Assembly (NCBI GenBank): GCA_903891475.1
Contig: CAITEP010000043.1
Coordinates: 1 to 64,000, forward strand
Direction of reading: 5' to 3'
From: an uncultured Mucilaginibacter sp.
GTDB taxonomy: Bacteria; Bacteroidota; Bacteroidia; Sphingobacteriales; Sphingobacteriaceae
DNA length: 64,000 bases
Part shown: positions 36,254-45,527 of the stretch, one piece after another
Layout of the letters: every line of letters starts with the position of its first letter
How positions within the stretch are numbered: the stretch's first letter is position 1
Position numbers and translations under genes: made by a program
The notes under the pieces: model-generated
The model's database searches: none
Seen by the model: only the letters and a program-made list of their open reading frames with translations
Told to the model about the DNA's origin: nothing

Positions 36254-39070
36254 TTATCTACTTAAATACATCGACTTTTCTTTATACAAGTGCCTAAAGT
36301 ATGGATCCTGAAGATTAGGTATAAAGCGTATCGCCTCCCCTGTCGATTTCATTTCTGGCCCCAATTCCTTACTTACTTCCGGAAACTTATCAAACGAAAA
36401 AATAGGCTCTTTAATTGCGTAACCCCATAATTTTGGTTCAATATTAAAATCCTTCAGTTTATTTACCCCAAGCATCACTTTTGCAGCTATATTTATATAA
36501 GGCACATCATATGCCTTGGCAATAAACGGTACGGTACGCGAAGCGCGCGGATTTGCCTCAATTACATAAACCTTATCGTTCTTAATCGCGAATTGTATAT
36601 TAAGTAGCCCCATCACATTTAAGGCTTTGGCAATTTTTTCGGTATATTCCTTAACTTTACTAATAGCATCGTCCGAAAGGTCGAAAGGTGGCAGTACGGC
36701 AAACGAATCGCCGGAATGGACTCCTGCTGGCTCAATATGCTCCATCATGCCAATAATGTGTACATCCTCCCCATCACAAATGGAGTCTGATTCGGCCTCA
36801 GCTGCCCTGTCTAAAAAATGATCTATCAATACGCGGTTTCCAGGCAAGTTACGTAATAAGCTTACCACTGCTTTTTCCAGGTCCTCATCATTTATCACAA
36901 TACTCATCCCTTGTCCGCCTAAAACGTAGCTAGGCCTTACCAGCACGGGGTAGCCAACTTTATGGGCAACCTCAATGGCTTCTTCGGCACTTTCGGCTAC
37001 GCCATATAATGGATATGGTATGTCAAGTTCTTTTAGCAGATCCGAGAAACGCCCCCTATCCTCGGCTATGTCCATATCATTAAACGAAGTTCCTATGATG
37101 CGGATGCCATGCTCATGCATTTTTTCGGCCATTTTTAGTGCTGTTTGTCCGCCTAGTTGCACGATAACGCCATATGGTTTTTCAAGCTCTATAATTTCGC
37201 GCACATGCTCCCAATATACAGGTTCAAAGTATAGCTTATCGGCCATATTAAAATCTGTCGAAACTGTTTCCGGATTACAATTCACCATTATGGCTTCAAA
37301 ACCAGCTTCCTTGGCTGCCAATAAACCATGTACACAACTATAATCAAACTCAATACCCTGACCAATACGGTTAGGGCCAGAGCCTAATACGATAATTTTT
37401 TTCTTGTCTGACACGATGGATTCGTTTTCGCCCTCGTAGGTTGAGTAATAATAAGGTGTTTTGGCCTGAAACTCGGCAGCGCAAGTATCCACCATTTTAT
37501 AAACCCTTCGTATGCCTAAAGCTTTGCGACGTTGGTAAACATCTTCCTCGGTAACTACTCCTAGTATATGGGCAATTTGATTATCCGAAAATCCTTTTTG
37601 TTTTAGGTTGAAGAAGAATTCCTCCGGGATATTATTTAAGGAATACCTGCGCAATTCGTTTTCAAGGTTAACCACCTCCATTATCTGGTTTAAAAACCAA
37701 CGGTCAATTTTAGTGGCCTTGCGTACCGATTCAATAGGAACACCTAAACTTAAGGCATCGTATATATGGAAAAGCCTGTCCCAACTTGGGTTTTCAAGGC
37801 TATGCATAATTTCTTCCAGGTTGCGGTTTTGTCGGCCATCGGCTCCTAAACCCGCCCTACCAATTTCTAAACTTTGACAAGCTTTCTGTAATGCTTCAAT
37901 AAAGCTGCGACCTATGCCCATTACCTCTCCAACCGATTTCATTTGCAGGCCTAGCAATTTGTTAGCGCCTTTAAATTTATCGAAGTTCCAGCGCGGAATT
38001 TTTACAATTACATAATCCAGCGTAGGTTCAAAATAGGCGGAAGTAGTTTTGGTGATTTGATTTTCAATTTCGTCCAAATTATAGCCAATAGCCAATTTGG
38101 CGGCAATTTTAGCAATTGGATATCCGGTTGCTTTTGATGCCAATGCCGAGGAGCGTGAAACCCTTGGGTTTATTTCGATGGCAATAATGGCTTCATCAGC
38201 AGGGTTTACCGAAAACTGCACATTACAGCCGCCTGCAAAATTACCTATGGCACGCATCATTTTAATGGCTTGGTTGCGCATTTCCTGATAGCAGCGGTCA
38301 CTCAGGGTCATAGGAGGTGCTACGGTAATAGAATCCCCGGTATGGATACCCATCGGGTCGAAGTTTTCAATCGCGCAAATAATAATCACATTGTCGTTAT
38401 TATCGCGCAAAAGCTCTAACTCAAACTCTTTCCAGCCAATAACAGCTTGTTCTACCAATACCTCATGCGTTGGCGATGCTTGCAAGCCTTTACTTAGCGC
38501 GGCGTCAAAATCTTCTTTTTTATGTACAAAGCCTGCGCCCTTACCCCCTAAGGTATAGCTAGGCCTGATAACTAAAGGAAAACCAATAGTTTGCGCGGCT
38601 TCTTTTCCTTCTAAAAACGAGTTGGCGATTTTTGAAGTGGCAACACCCACACCAATATCAACCATCAGTTGGCGAAACTCTTCCCGGTTTTCGGTTTTCT
38701 CGATGGCTGCCAAATCAACCCCAACAATTTTTACCCCATATTTTTCCCAAATGCCACGTTCGGCTACGCTTATACAGAGGTTAAGCGCCGTTTGTCCACC
38801 CATGGTAGGCAATACCGCGTCAATTTGTTGTTCTTTTAATATCTTCTCAATACTTTCGGGTTCAAGCGGCAATAGGTACACATGGTCGGCAATTACCTTA
38901 TCCGTCATAATGGTGGCCGGATTGCTATTGATGATGGATACCGATATGCCTTCCTCCTTTAAAGAGAGTGCGGCTTGCGAGCCAGCATAATCAAATTCGC
39001 AGGCCTGACCAATAATAATGGGACCTGAACCGATAATTAAAACTGATTTTATGGAAGTATCTAATGGCAT
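36254..39070 (-). CDS. carB: Carbamoyl-phosphate synthase large chain (no allosteric domain)
   Basis: Makes carbamoyl phosphate for pyrimidines and arginine, using ammonia from the glutaminase subunit CarA. It has 938 residues, against about 1070 in E. coli. Both ATP-grasp halves are present: LIIGSGPIIIGQACEFDYAG with VIRPSYTLGGKGAGFV in the first, and VLGSGPNRIGQGIEFDYSCVH with VLVRPSYVLGGQGMS in the second. The C-terminus stops after the second half, so the MGS-like allosteric domain that binds ornithine, UMP or IMP is missing. carA is not adjacent. The gene has a structured leader upstream. Confidence 0.96.
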   Translation of the reverse strand: MPLDTSIKSVLIIGSGPIIIGQACEFDYAGSQAALSLKEEGISVSIINSNPATIMTDKVIADHVYLLPLEPESIEKILKEQQIDAVLPTMGGQTALNLCISVAERGIWEKYGVKIVGVDLAAIEKTENREEFRQLMVDIGVGVATSKIANSFLEGKEAAQTIGFPLVIRPSYTLGGKGAGFVHKKEDFDAALSKGLQASPTHEVLVEQAVIGWKEFELELLRDNNDNVIIICAIENFDPMGIHTGDSITVAPPMTLSDRCYQEMRNQAIKMMRAIGNFAGGCNVQFSVNPADEAIIAIEINPRVSRSSALASKATGYPIAKIAAKLAIGYNLDEIENQITKTTSAYFEPTLDYVIVKIPRWNFDKFKGANKLLGLQMKSVGEVMGIGRSFIEALQKACQSLEIGRAGLGADGRQNRNLEEIMHSLENPSWDRLFHIYDALSLGVPIESVRKATKIDRWFLNQIMEVVNLENELRRYSLNNIPEEFFFNLKQKGFSDNQIAHILGVVTEEDVYQRRKALGIRRVYKMVDTCAAEFQAKTPYYYSTYEGENESIVSDKKKIIVLGSGPNRIGQGIEFDYSCVHGLLAAKEAGFEAIMVNCNPETVSTDFNMADKLYFEPVYWEHVREIIELEKPYGVIVQLGGQTALKMAEKMHEHGIRIIGTSFNDMDIAEDRGRFSDLLKELDIPYPLYGVAESAEEAIEVAHKVGYPVLVRPSYVLGGQGMSIVINDEDLEKAVVSLLRNLPGNRVLIDHFLDRAAEAESDSICDGEDVHIIGMMEHIEPAGVHSGDSFAVLPPFDLSDDAISKVKEYTEKIAKALNVMGLLNIQFAIKNDKVYVIEANPRASRTVPFIAKAYDVPYINIAAKVMLGVNKLKDFNIEPKLWGYAIKEPIFSFDKFPEVSKELGPEMKSTGEAIRFIPNLQDPYFRHLYKEKSMYLSR

Positions 39071-39157
39071 GGGCTTTATGTTTGATTAAGCTGCCTGATG
39101 CGGAAATACCGGCTTAAATTTTCCGTAATTGTTTCCGCAATCCGGTATCTTCTTGTC
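39071..39157 (-). promoter_or_regulatory. Structured 5' leader of carB
   Basis: On the minus-strand transcript the arms 39148-39142 and 39112-39106 (7 pairs) can pair, and so can 39139-39132 with 39106-39099 (8 pairs). The order of the arms makes the two stems cross, so they are either alternatives or a pseudoknot. A third, weaker partner is at 39125-39120. The predicted start is near 39157. This may be a regulatory switch, but no known riboswitch class is recognised. Confidence 0.4.
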
Positions 39158-39163
39158 GGGGTG

Positions 39164-39171
39164 CAAAGATA
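39164..39171 (-). promoter_or_regulatory. -7 box of carB
   Basis: The minus strand reads TATCTTTG, an exact TAnnTTTG. It gives a leader of about 87 bases. No clear -33 TTTG is seen at the right distance. Confidence 0.45.
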
Positions 39172-39306
39172 GGAAAATATGCCTATGCGGCATCTAATTT
39201 TTTAAATTAATTGTGCTTTAAATGATTGTACGCTATTGATTAGTTATTCTACATAAATCAATCTACAATTTGCTCAATTTAAAATGGGTTCAATCCCAAT
39301 AATTCC

Positions 39307-39960
39307 TTAATAATCCTTATTTAATTTTTCGGCGGTAAATAGGCTATCGGCTTGCTTTCTTGAAAGTTCCTTAGGTTCTTTACCACAATAAAAATCATAT
39401 GATATAGTATCCTTACCTTCGCCTTGCGGGTAATAGTTTCTTATTATTAACTTCCTTTTAACACCTTTAACTGGTTTAAAGTTATAGTAATCAACATCAC
39501 GGTCAATTGAACAATCAGCTTCTGTAGTAATGACTTTAGATATATGTCCAATAGTATCAATTGTTTGTTTCCATTCAACGTGGTACTCGTTTTGCTCGTT
39601 TATTTTCCAGTCTTCGGGTATTATTGGTACGCCCAAACTAAGTCTCCTTTTGTTAAACTCCATACCAAACTTATCTTGACAAATTTTTGTTTTATATTTA
39701 CCAACGTCTGTAATTAAATGACTTATTAATAATAAAGCATTTAATAAAATAACAATACTAAAAGTTACTTTATTTTCATTATTGGATTTCTGTCTTATAA
39801 AGATAAGACAAGGGAAAAATGTACAGATAAAAATTGCCTTAGTGGCAAGCCAATAAATTGATTGTAGTTTTAAAAAAAAATCAAAATAAATCCAAGCAAT
39901 TAAATATAAAACGGAAAACCCGGCAAATATCCATTTCACTATTTTCTTCCTATCCGTCAT
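39307..39960 (-). CDS. Hypothetical membrane protein
   Basis: A 217-residue protein I do not recognise. Three hydrophobic segments lie in the N-terminal part (about 9-27, 33-51, 65-85). A soluble, charged C-terminal domain of about 125 residues follows, with segments GVPIIPEDWKINEQNEYHVEWK and KRKLIIRNYYPQGEGKDTISYDFYCGK. It stands alone between carB and ileS, and no partner suggests a role. Confidence 0.65.
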   Translation of the reverse strand: MTDRKKIVKWIFAGFSVLYLIAWIYFDFFLKLQSIYWLATKAIFICTFFPCLIFIRQKSNNENKVTFSIVILLNALLLISHLITDVGKYKTKICQDKFGMEFNKRRLSLGVPIIPEDWKINEQNEYHVEWKQTIDTIGHISKVITTEADCSIDRDVDYYNFKPVKGVKRKLIIRNYYPQGEGKDTISYDFYCGKEPKELSRKQADSLFTAEKLNKDY

Positions 39961-40168
39961 TTATTAAAATGTTAGGTTTATTGTTTTTATGAATAAGATA
40001 ATTAAACCTTAAATGTAATGAATTTTATTTTAGCTACAAAACCAAAAAAGGCTGTTCTGTTTTAGCTGTTTCAAAAACTATCATAATCTTAAAATTTCAT
40101 TTTAAGGCTCTCGCCAATTTATCCAACTCATTTTCACACTTAAATGATAAAATTTACTACAAATTCCG

Positions 40169-40176
40169 TATTTTTG
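40169..40176 (+). promoter_or_regulatory. -7 box of the ileS operon
   Basis: TATTTTTG, an exact TAnnTTTG, 31 bases before the ileS ATG. No TTTG at the expected -33 distance was found. Confidence 0.4.
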
Positions 40177-40207
40177 CCACCTCTAAAAACAGGGGTTAAA
40201 AACGCAC

Positions 40208-43200
40208 ATGTATAAGGAATATAAGCAGTTAAACTTATCGCAAACAGGCAAAGATGTACTCGATTTCTGGAAACAGAACCACATTTTTGAAAAAAGCATT
40301 AGCACCCGTGCGGCCAATAATCCTTATACATTTTATGAGGGGCCGCCATCGGCAAATGGCATGCCTGGCATACACCACGTAATGGCCAGGGCCATTAAGG
40401 ATATTTTTTGTCGTTACAAAACGCTAAAAGGCTTTCAGGTAAAGCGCAAAGGTGGCTGGGATACCCATGGCCTGCCTATAGAGCTTGCGGTTGAAAAAGC
40501 TTTAGGTATTACTAAGGACGATATCGGCAAAAAAATATCGGTAAAAGATTATAACGATGCCTGCCGCAAGGAGGTAATGAAATATACCGACGTTTGGAAC
40601 AGCCTAACCGAAAAAATGGGTTATTGGGTTGATCTGGACGACCCTTACATTACCTATAAAAACGAATATATTGAAACCCTTTGGTGGATATTGAAGGAGT
40701 TTTACAATAAAGATTTGCTGTATAAAGGCTATACCGTGCAACCCTATTCGCCTAAGGCGGGTACTGGCTTAAGCTCGCACGAGTTGAACCAGCCGGGTAC
40801 TTACCGTAACCTGCGCGATACTTCTATTGTAGGGCAGTTCCACCTTAAAAGCGAGCAACAGCATCCTTTAATTAAAAGGTTATTTAACCATGCCAACGAA
40901 GATACCGTGATTTTAGCATGGACCACCACCCCTTGGACCTTACCTGCAAACTGCGCGCTTGCCGTTGGCGAGAAGATAAACTATGTAAAAATCAGCACCT
41001 TTAACCCTTATACCTATTTACCGGTTAGTGTGGTGTTGGCTAAAGATTTGGTAAGCAAATACTTTAAACCTGAAGGTGAAAATGCCGATTTTAACAGCTA
41101 CAAAGGTGGCGATAAGATTATCCCTTGGGCGGTAAAGGATAATTTTAATGGCAGCGAATTACTTGGCTTGCGTTACCACCAGCTAATGCCCTATGTTACC
41201 AATGCCGATTTGGAACAAAACGCATTTAGGGTAATACCGGCCGATTTTGTGACTACCGAAGATGGAACAGGAATTGTACATACCGCCTCTGTTTTTGGTG
41301 CCGACGACTTTAGGGCATGTAAGGAAAATGGTGTTCCATCTGTAATGGTGAAGGATGAGAGCGGTAAGGAAGTACCATTGGTAAACAAACAGGGTAGATT
41401 TGTAGACGAGGTGACTGATTTTGCAGGTCGCTATGTAAAAGAAGAATATTATAGCGATGAAGAACGTGCCACACCCGACTTTAAGCCTACCGACGTACTG
41501 ATTGCCATTAAACTAAAAGAAGACAATAAAGCTTTTGACGTACGTAAATATGAACACAGCTACCCGCATTGCTGGCGTACCGATAAGCCTATTTTATATT
41601 ACCCACTAGATAGTTGGTTTGTGCGTACTACTGCCGTTAAAGACAAAATGGTGGAACTTAACAAATCCATCAACTGGAAGCCTGAATCAACCGGGACGGG
41701 GCGTTTTGGTAACTGGTTGGAGAATTTGGTGGATTGGAACCTATCGCGCTCCCGCTTTTGGGGTACGCCTTTGCCAATTTGGCGCGAGGAAAATGGTTCG
41801 GAGGAAAAATGCATAGGCTCCATACAAGAATTGAAGACTGAAATTGAGCGCTCAATCGCGGCTGGTTTAATGCCTAAAGGCTTCAAGATTGAAGACTTGC
41901 ACCGTCCTTATGTGGACGATGTGGTGCTTACCTCAACAGGGGGCAAGCCCATGTACCGCGAACCCGATTTAATTGATGTTTGGTTTGATAGCGGCGCCAT
42001 GCCTTACGCGCAATGGCATTTTCCGTTCGAAAATAAAGAAGCTTTTGAAAACGCCTATCCTGCCGATTTCATAGCCGAAGGGGTTGACCAAACTCGTGGC
42101 TGGTTTTTTACGCTCCATGCCATAGCGGTGATGCTGAGTGTAACCAGCGATGAAGTTAAGGCGGTTAATAAAAAAGTAGGCAATCCGGGTATCGCGTTTA
42201 AAAACGTGGTATCGAACGGCTTGGTATTGGATAAAAACGGCAATAAAATGTCGAAACGATTGGGCAATGCGGTCGACCCATTCGAAACCATCGAAAAATA
42301 CAGTGCCGATGTTGCCCGTTGGTACATGATTAGCAATGCCGCCCCTTGGGATAACCTGAAGTTTAACGAAGAGGGAATGGACGAGGTGCGCCGCAAGTTT
42401 TTTGGTACGCTGTACAATACCTATACATTTTTTGTGTTGTACGCCAATATCGACGGTTTTAAATACCAAGAGCAAGAAATTGCGATAGCAAACAGACCTG
42501 AAATTGACCAGTGGATATTATCCCTGCTTAATACTTTAAGTAAGGATGTAGATGCTTTTTATGCTGATTTTGAGCCTACCAAAGCCGCCCGCGCCATACA
42601 AGATTTTGTGGACGCGCATTTAAGCAATTGGTATGTGCGTTTAAGTCGCCGCCGTTTTTGGCGCTCTGATAATTCGGACGATAAGCTATCGGCTTACCAA
42701 ACCTTGTACAACTGTTTGGTAACCATCGCCAAATTGATTTCGCCAATAGCACCATTTTTTGCCGACCAATTGTTTACCGATTTAAACGGCGTTACCAACA
42801 AAGAAGACTTTGAATCGGTACATTTGGCCTATTATCCAAGCTACCACCCCGAACTGGTAAATGCTGGCTTAGAGGAAAGGATGCAAATGGCGCAGGATAT
42901 ATCCTCCTTAGTACTTTCCTTACGCAAAAAAGTAGGCATCAACGTAAGGCAGCCATTGGGTAAAATATTGCTGCCGATTTTGGATATCGACTTTAAAAAC
43001 AAAGTTGAGCAGGTAAAAGACTTGATATTATCGGAAACAAATATCAAAACGATTGAGTACATCACCGGAACCGATGGCTTTATCAAAAAGAAAATAAAAC
43101 CAAACTTTAAGGCCCTAGGCGCTAAAGTAGGTAAAGACATGAAACTAGTTGCCGAAGCGATCAATAACTTTACCCAAAATGATATTGCCCAACTAGAAGC

Positions 43201-43600
43201 CGAAGGTCAAATCTTGATACCAGATACTAGATACTCGATACTAACATCCGACGTAGAAATCATTGCCGAAGACGTTCCCGGCTGGCAAGTGGCCAACTTG
43301 GGTAAATTGACGGTAGCACTCGACTTGACCATTACCGATGAGCTGAAAGATGAAGGCATATCGCGCGAGTTGATTAATCGAATCCAAACCTTGAGGAAAG
43401 CAAACGGCTTTGAGGTGACCGATAAAATACATGTTAAACTAAACGACCATGCCTTAATCAGCAAGGCCGTGACCAATAATTTATCCTATATTTGCGCCGA
43501 AATTCTGGCAGTTGGTGTAGTGATAGACAATGGATTAACTGAAGGCGAATTGATTTTAATTGATGATATTGAAATTTTGATAGTTATTACTAAAGTATAA
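40208..43600 (+). CDS. ileS: Isoleucyl-tRNA synthetase, IleRS2-like with GXHH signature
   Basis: Charges tRNA-Ile. It is 1130 residues, the length of the long IleRS2 (eukaryote-like) class. The first ATP-binding signature, normally HXGH, reads GIHH at residues 54-57 (GMPGIHHVMARAIKD). KMSKR is at 680-684. The tRNA-editing CP1 domain lies between (about 200-420), with WTTTPWTLPANCALAVG. The GXHH swap has been described in some IleRS2 enzymes as the basis of very high mupirocin resistance. It starts the operon ileS - dksA-like - lspA and overlaps the next gene by one base. Confidence 0.96.
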   Translation: MYKEYKQLNLSQTGKDVLDFWKQNHIFEKSISTRAANNPYTFYEGPPSANGMPGIHHVMARAIKDIFCRYKTLKGFQVKRKGGWDTHGLPIELAVEKALGITKDDIGKKISVKDYNDACRKEVMKYTDVWNSLTEKMGYWVDLDDPYITYKNEYIETLWWILKEFYNKDLLYKGYTVQPYSPKAGTGLSSHELNQPGTYRNLRDTSIVGQFHLKSEQQHPLIKRLFNHANEDTVILAWTTTPWTLPANCALAVGEKINYVKISTFNPYTYLPVSVVLAKDLVSKYFKPEGENADFNSYKGGDKIIPWAVKDNFNGSELLGLRYHQLMPYVTNADLEQNAFRVIPADFVTTEDGTGIVHTASVFGADDFRACKENGVPSVMVKDESGKEVPLVNKQGRFVDEVTDFAGRYVKEEYYSDEERATPDFKPTDVLIAIKLKEDNKAFDVRKYEHSYPHCWRTDKPILYYPLDSWFVRTTAVKDKMVELNKSINWKPESTGTGRFGNWLENLVDWNLSRSRFWGTPLPIWREENGSEEKCIGSIQELKTEIERSIAAGLMPKGFKIEDLHRPYVDDVVLTSTGGKPMYREPDLIDVWFDSGAMPYAQWHFPFENKEAFENAYPADFIAEGVDQTRGWFFTLHAIAVMLSVTSDEVKAVNKKVGNPGIAFKNVVSNGLVLDKNGNKMSKRLGNAVDPFETIEKYSADVARWYMISNAAPWDNLKFNEEGMDEVRRKFFGTLYNTYTFFVLYANIDGFKYQEQEIAIANRPEIDQWILSLLNTLSKDVDAFYADFEPTKAARAIQDFVDAHLSNWYVRLSRRRFWRSDNSDDKLSAYQTLYNCLVTIAKLISPIAPFFADQLFTDLNGVTNKEDFESVHLAYYPSYHPELVNAGLEERMQMAQDISSLVLSLRKKVGINVRQPLGKILLPILDIDFKNKVEQVKDLILSETNIKTIEYITGTDGFIKKKIKPNFKALGAKVGKDMKLVAEAINNFTQNDIAQLEAEGQILIPDTRYSILTSDVEIIAEDVPGWQVANLGKLTVALDLTITDELKDEGISRELINRIQTLRKANGFEVTDKIHVKLNDHALISKAVTNNLSYICAEILAVGVVIDNGLTEGELILIDDIEILIVITKV

Positions 43601-43986
43601 TGAAAAACGAATCGACAGAAAAAACCAGGTACTCTGAAGCAGATTTGCAAGAGTTTAAAGGCATCATACTTGATAAACTGCGCAGTGCACGCGAAGAGTT
43701 GAATTCGCTTGCCACTTCATTAAGTTCGCCAAATGCCAATGGTACCGATGATACCGCCGGAACTTATAAAACCTTGGAAGATGGTTCGGCAACATTGGAG
43801 AAAGAGCAAATTAACCAATTAGCTGCCCGTCAAAAAAAGTTTATTGAACAACTGGAAGCCGCTTTGGTACGTATTGAAAACAAAACTTATGGCGTTTGCC
43901 GCGAAACCGGTAAATTGATACCAAAAGAGCGTTTACGTGCCGTACCGCATACTACCTTAAGTATGGAAGCAAAACTAAAGCAATAA
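43600..43986 (+). CDS. DksA/TraR-like protein lacking the zinc cysteines
   Basis: A 128-residue coiled-coil protein of the DksA/TraR family, which acts on the RNA polymerase secondary channel. The helical N-terminus (about 12-92) is followed by a C-terminal zinc-finger-like region, KTYGVCRETGKLIPKERLRAVPHTTLSMEAK. Only one cysteine is left, so the four-Cys zinc site is absent; the fold may hold without metal, as in other Bacteroidota homologues. It overlaps ileS by one base (TAATG) and is followed immediately by lspA. Confidence 0.9.
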   Translation: MKNESTEKTRYSEADLQEFKGIILDKLRSAREELNSLATSLSSPNANGTDDTAGTYKTLEDGSATLEKEQINQLAARQKKFIEQLEAALVRIENKTYGVCRETGKLIPKERLRAVPHTTLSMEAKLKQ

Positions 43987-44592
43987 ATGAAGCTACAGTA
44001 CATAAAGCCTTTTGCCATTGCGGCACTCATTGTTATTGTTGACCAAATTATTAAAACATGGGTACGTACCCATATGAATTTTGACTCGGAAATTCATTTT
44101 TTGGGAAACCATGGCATGTTGCGCTATACCGAAAACAATGGCATGGCCTTTGGTTGGGAATTGGGCGGTCGTATCGGTAAATTAGTGCTTACTATTTTCC
44201 GCTTGTTTGCTGTTTTTGGAATAGGCTATGGTTTAATTTATTTAGTACAGCAAAAGTACAGTCGTGGCTTAATTTTATGTGTTGCCCTAATTTTTGCCGG
44301 TGCACTTGGTAATATCATTGATAGTACATTTTACGGGCTTATTTACCAGCATGGTAATATTTTTGAAGGCCGTGTGGTTGATATGTTTTACTTCCCCTTG
44401 TTTGAAGGGCATTACCCAGCATGGGTGCCAATTTTGCACGATCGGCATTACGAATTTTTTGAACCGATATTTAATCTAGCCGATGCTGCTATTTCTATAG
44501 GGGTTATTACCATTTTACTTTTCCAAAAGCGCTATTTTAAACACGAAACAGAGGAGCCAATCAACCTAAACAACGAAATTGCTGAAGAGTAG
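43987..44592 (+). CDS. lspA: Lipoprotein signal peptidase (signal peptidase II)
   Basis: An inner-membrane aspartyl protease that cleaves prolipoproteins. It is 201 residues with four membrane segments. Conserved blocks are VDQIIKTWV, NNGMAFGW, AGALGNIIDSTFYG (first catalytic Asp region) and FNLADAAISIG (second catalytic Asp). The insertion before the second Asp (HYPAWVPILHDRHYEFFEP) is typical of Bacteroidota. Its ATG follows the stop of the DksA-like gene directly. It acts with Lnt, encoded at 28 kb. Confidence 0.95.
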   Translation: MKLQYIKPFAIAALIVIVDQIIKTWVRTHMNFDSEIHFLGNHGMLRYTENNGMAFGWELGGRIGKLVLTIFRLFAVFGIGYGLIYLVQQKYSRGLILCVALIFAGALGNIIDSTFYGLIYQHGNIFEGRVVDMFYFPLFEGHYPAWVPILHDRHYEFFEPIFNLADAAISIGVITILLFQKRYFKHETEEPINLNNEIAEE

Positions 44593-44725
44593 TTATATAC
44601 TATTAACATATTCTATATCAGGTTATTTTGAGTTTTCAAATTAACCTTTTTTATTTTGTTATCTCCACCATCTATTATCGCAAATAATCTGTTTTCTTAA
44701 ATGCTGTAGCAATAAAAACTTTTAT

Positions 44726-44733
44726 TATTTTTG
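44726..44733 (+). promoter_or_regulatory. -7 box of gcvH
   Basis: TATTTTTG, an exact TAnnTTTG, 18 bases before the gcvH ATG at 44752. Confidence 0.45.
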
Positions 44734-44751
44734 GGAAAAAATTAAGAAAAA

Positions 44752-45132
44752 ATGAATTTTCCAGCTGAATTAAAATATACCAAAGACCACGAGTGGATTA
44801 AAGTTGATGGTGATGTTGCCTACATTGGCATTACCGATTTTGCACAAGGCGAATTGGGCGATATCGTGTATATCGACATTAACTCATTAGGCAAAGAGGT
44901 TGAAAAAGATGAGGTTTTTGGTACCGTTGAGGCGGTTAAAACAGTTTCGGATTTATTTATGCCAGTAAGTGGCACCGTTATTGAACTTAACCCCGCGCTT
45001 GACAAACAACCGGAGTTGGTTAATACCGACCCTTATGGCGAAGGCTGGATGGTAAAAATAACCTTAAAAGCAGGTGCCGACGTTGATTCATTACTATCGG
45101 CTGCCAGCTATACCGAACTGATTGGGGCATAA
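44752..45132 (+). CDS. gcvH: Glycine cleavage system H protein
   Basis: The lipoyl carrier of the glycine cleavage system, 126 residues. The lipoylated lysine is Lys63 in [19 protein letters not shown]. It shuttles the aminomethyl group from GcvP (gcvP at 0.2-3.1 kb) to GcvT. Its stop overlaps the start of the VanZ-like gene by one base (TAATG), an unexpected pairing for which I see no functional link. Confidence 0.96.
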   Translation: MNFPAELKYTKDHEWIKVDGDVAYIGITDFAQGELGDIVYIDINSLGKEVEKDEVFGTVEAVKTVSDLFMPVSGTVIELNPALDKQPELVNTDPYGEGWMVKITLKAGADVDSLLSAASYTELIGA

Positions 45133-45527
45133 TGCAACCCTTTTTTAAAGGTTTTGGCGCGGCAATTGCATGGGCAATCATAATTTTTGCATTATGCACC
45201 ATCCATTTAGGTAGTGTAACAAGCAATCCGCTTTTTTTTGCCGGGTTTGATAAATTGGTGCATTGCGGAATGTTCTTTGTGTTGGTAGTGCTGCTGGGCT
45301 TTGGCCTTTTGGTGCAAAGCAGGTTGAATGGAAATATGATTATGCCACTCGTTTTGTCAACCTTTTTGACTATTGGCTACGGTGGTATAATTGAACTGTT
45401 GCAGCATTACCTGTTTACTTGGCGCAGCGGTGAGTGGGCCGATTTATTTGCGGATGCCGTAGGCGCATTTATGGGTTTATTTAGTTTTTTGGTGATTTTT
45501 AAAGCTTTAAATTATGTTAAAAGGTAA
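45132..45527 (+). CDS. VanZ-like family membrane protein
   Basis: A 131-residue protein with four membrane segments and VanZ-like features: FAGFDKLVHCGMFFVLVVLL and GGIIELLQHYLFTWRSGEWADLFADAVGAFMG. The function of most VanZ-like proteins is unknown. It is coupled to gcvH upstream and overlaps a small lipoprotein gene by 14 bases downstream. Confidence 0.85.
   Translation: MQPFFKGFGAAIAWAIIIFALCTIHLGSVTSNPLFFAGFDKLVHCGMFFVLVVLLGFGLLVQSRLNGNMIMPLVLSTFLTIGYGGIIELLQHYLFTWRSGEWADLFADAVGAFMGLFSFLVIFKALNYVKR

Noticed and set aside
41599..42475. Several long open frames antisense to ileS
   Set aside because: The sense frame is a complete, well-conserved IleRS. Antisense frames of this size are common in genes with this codon use.
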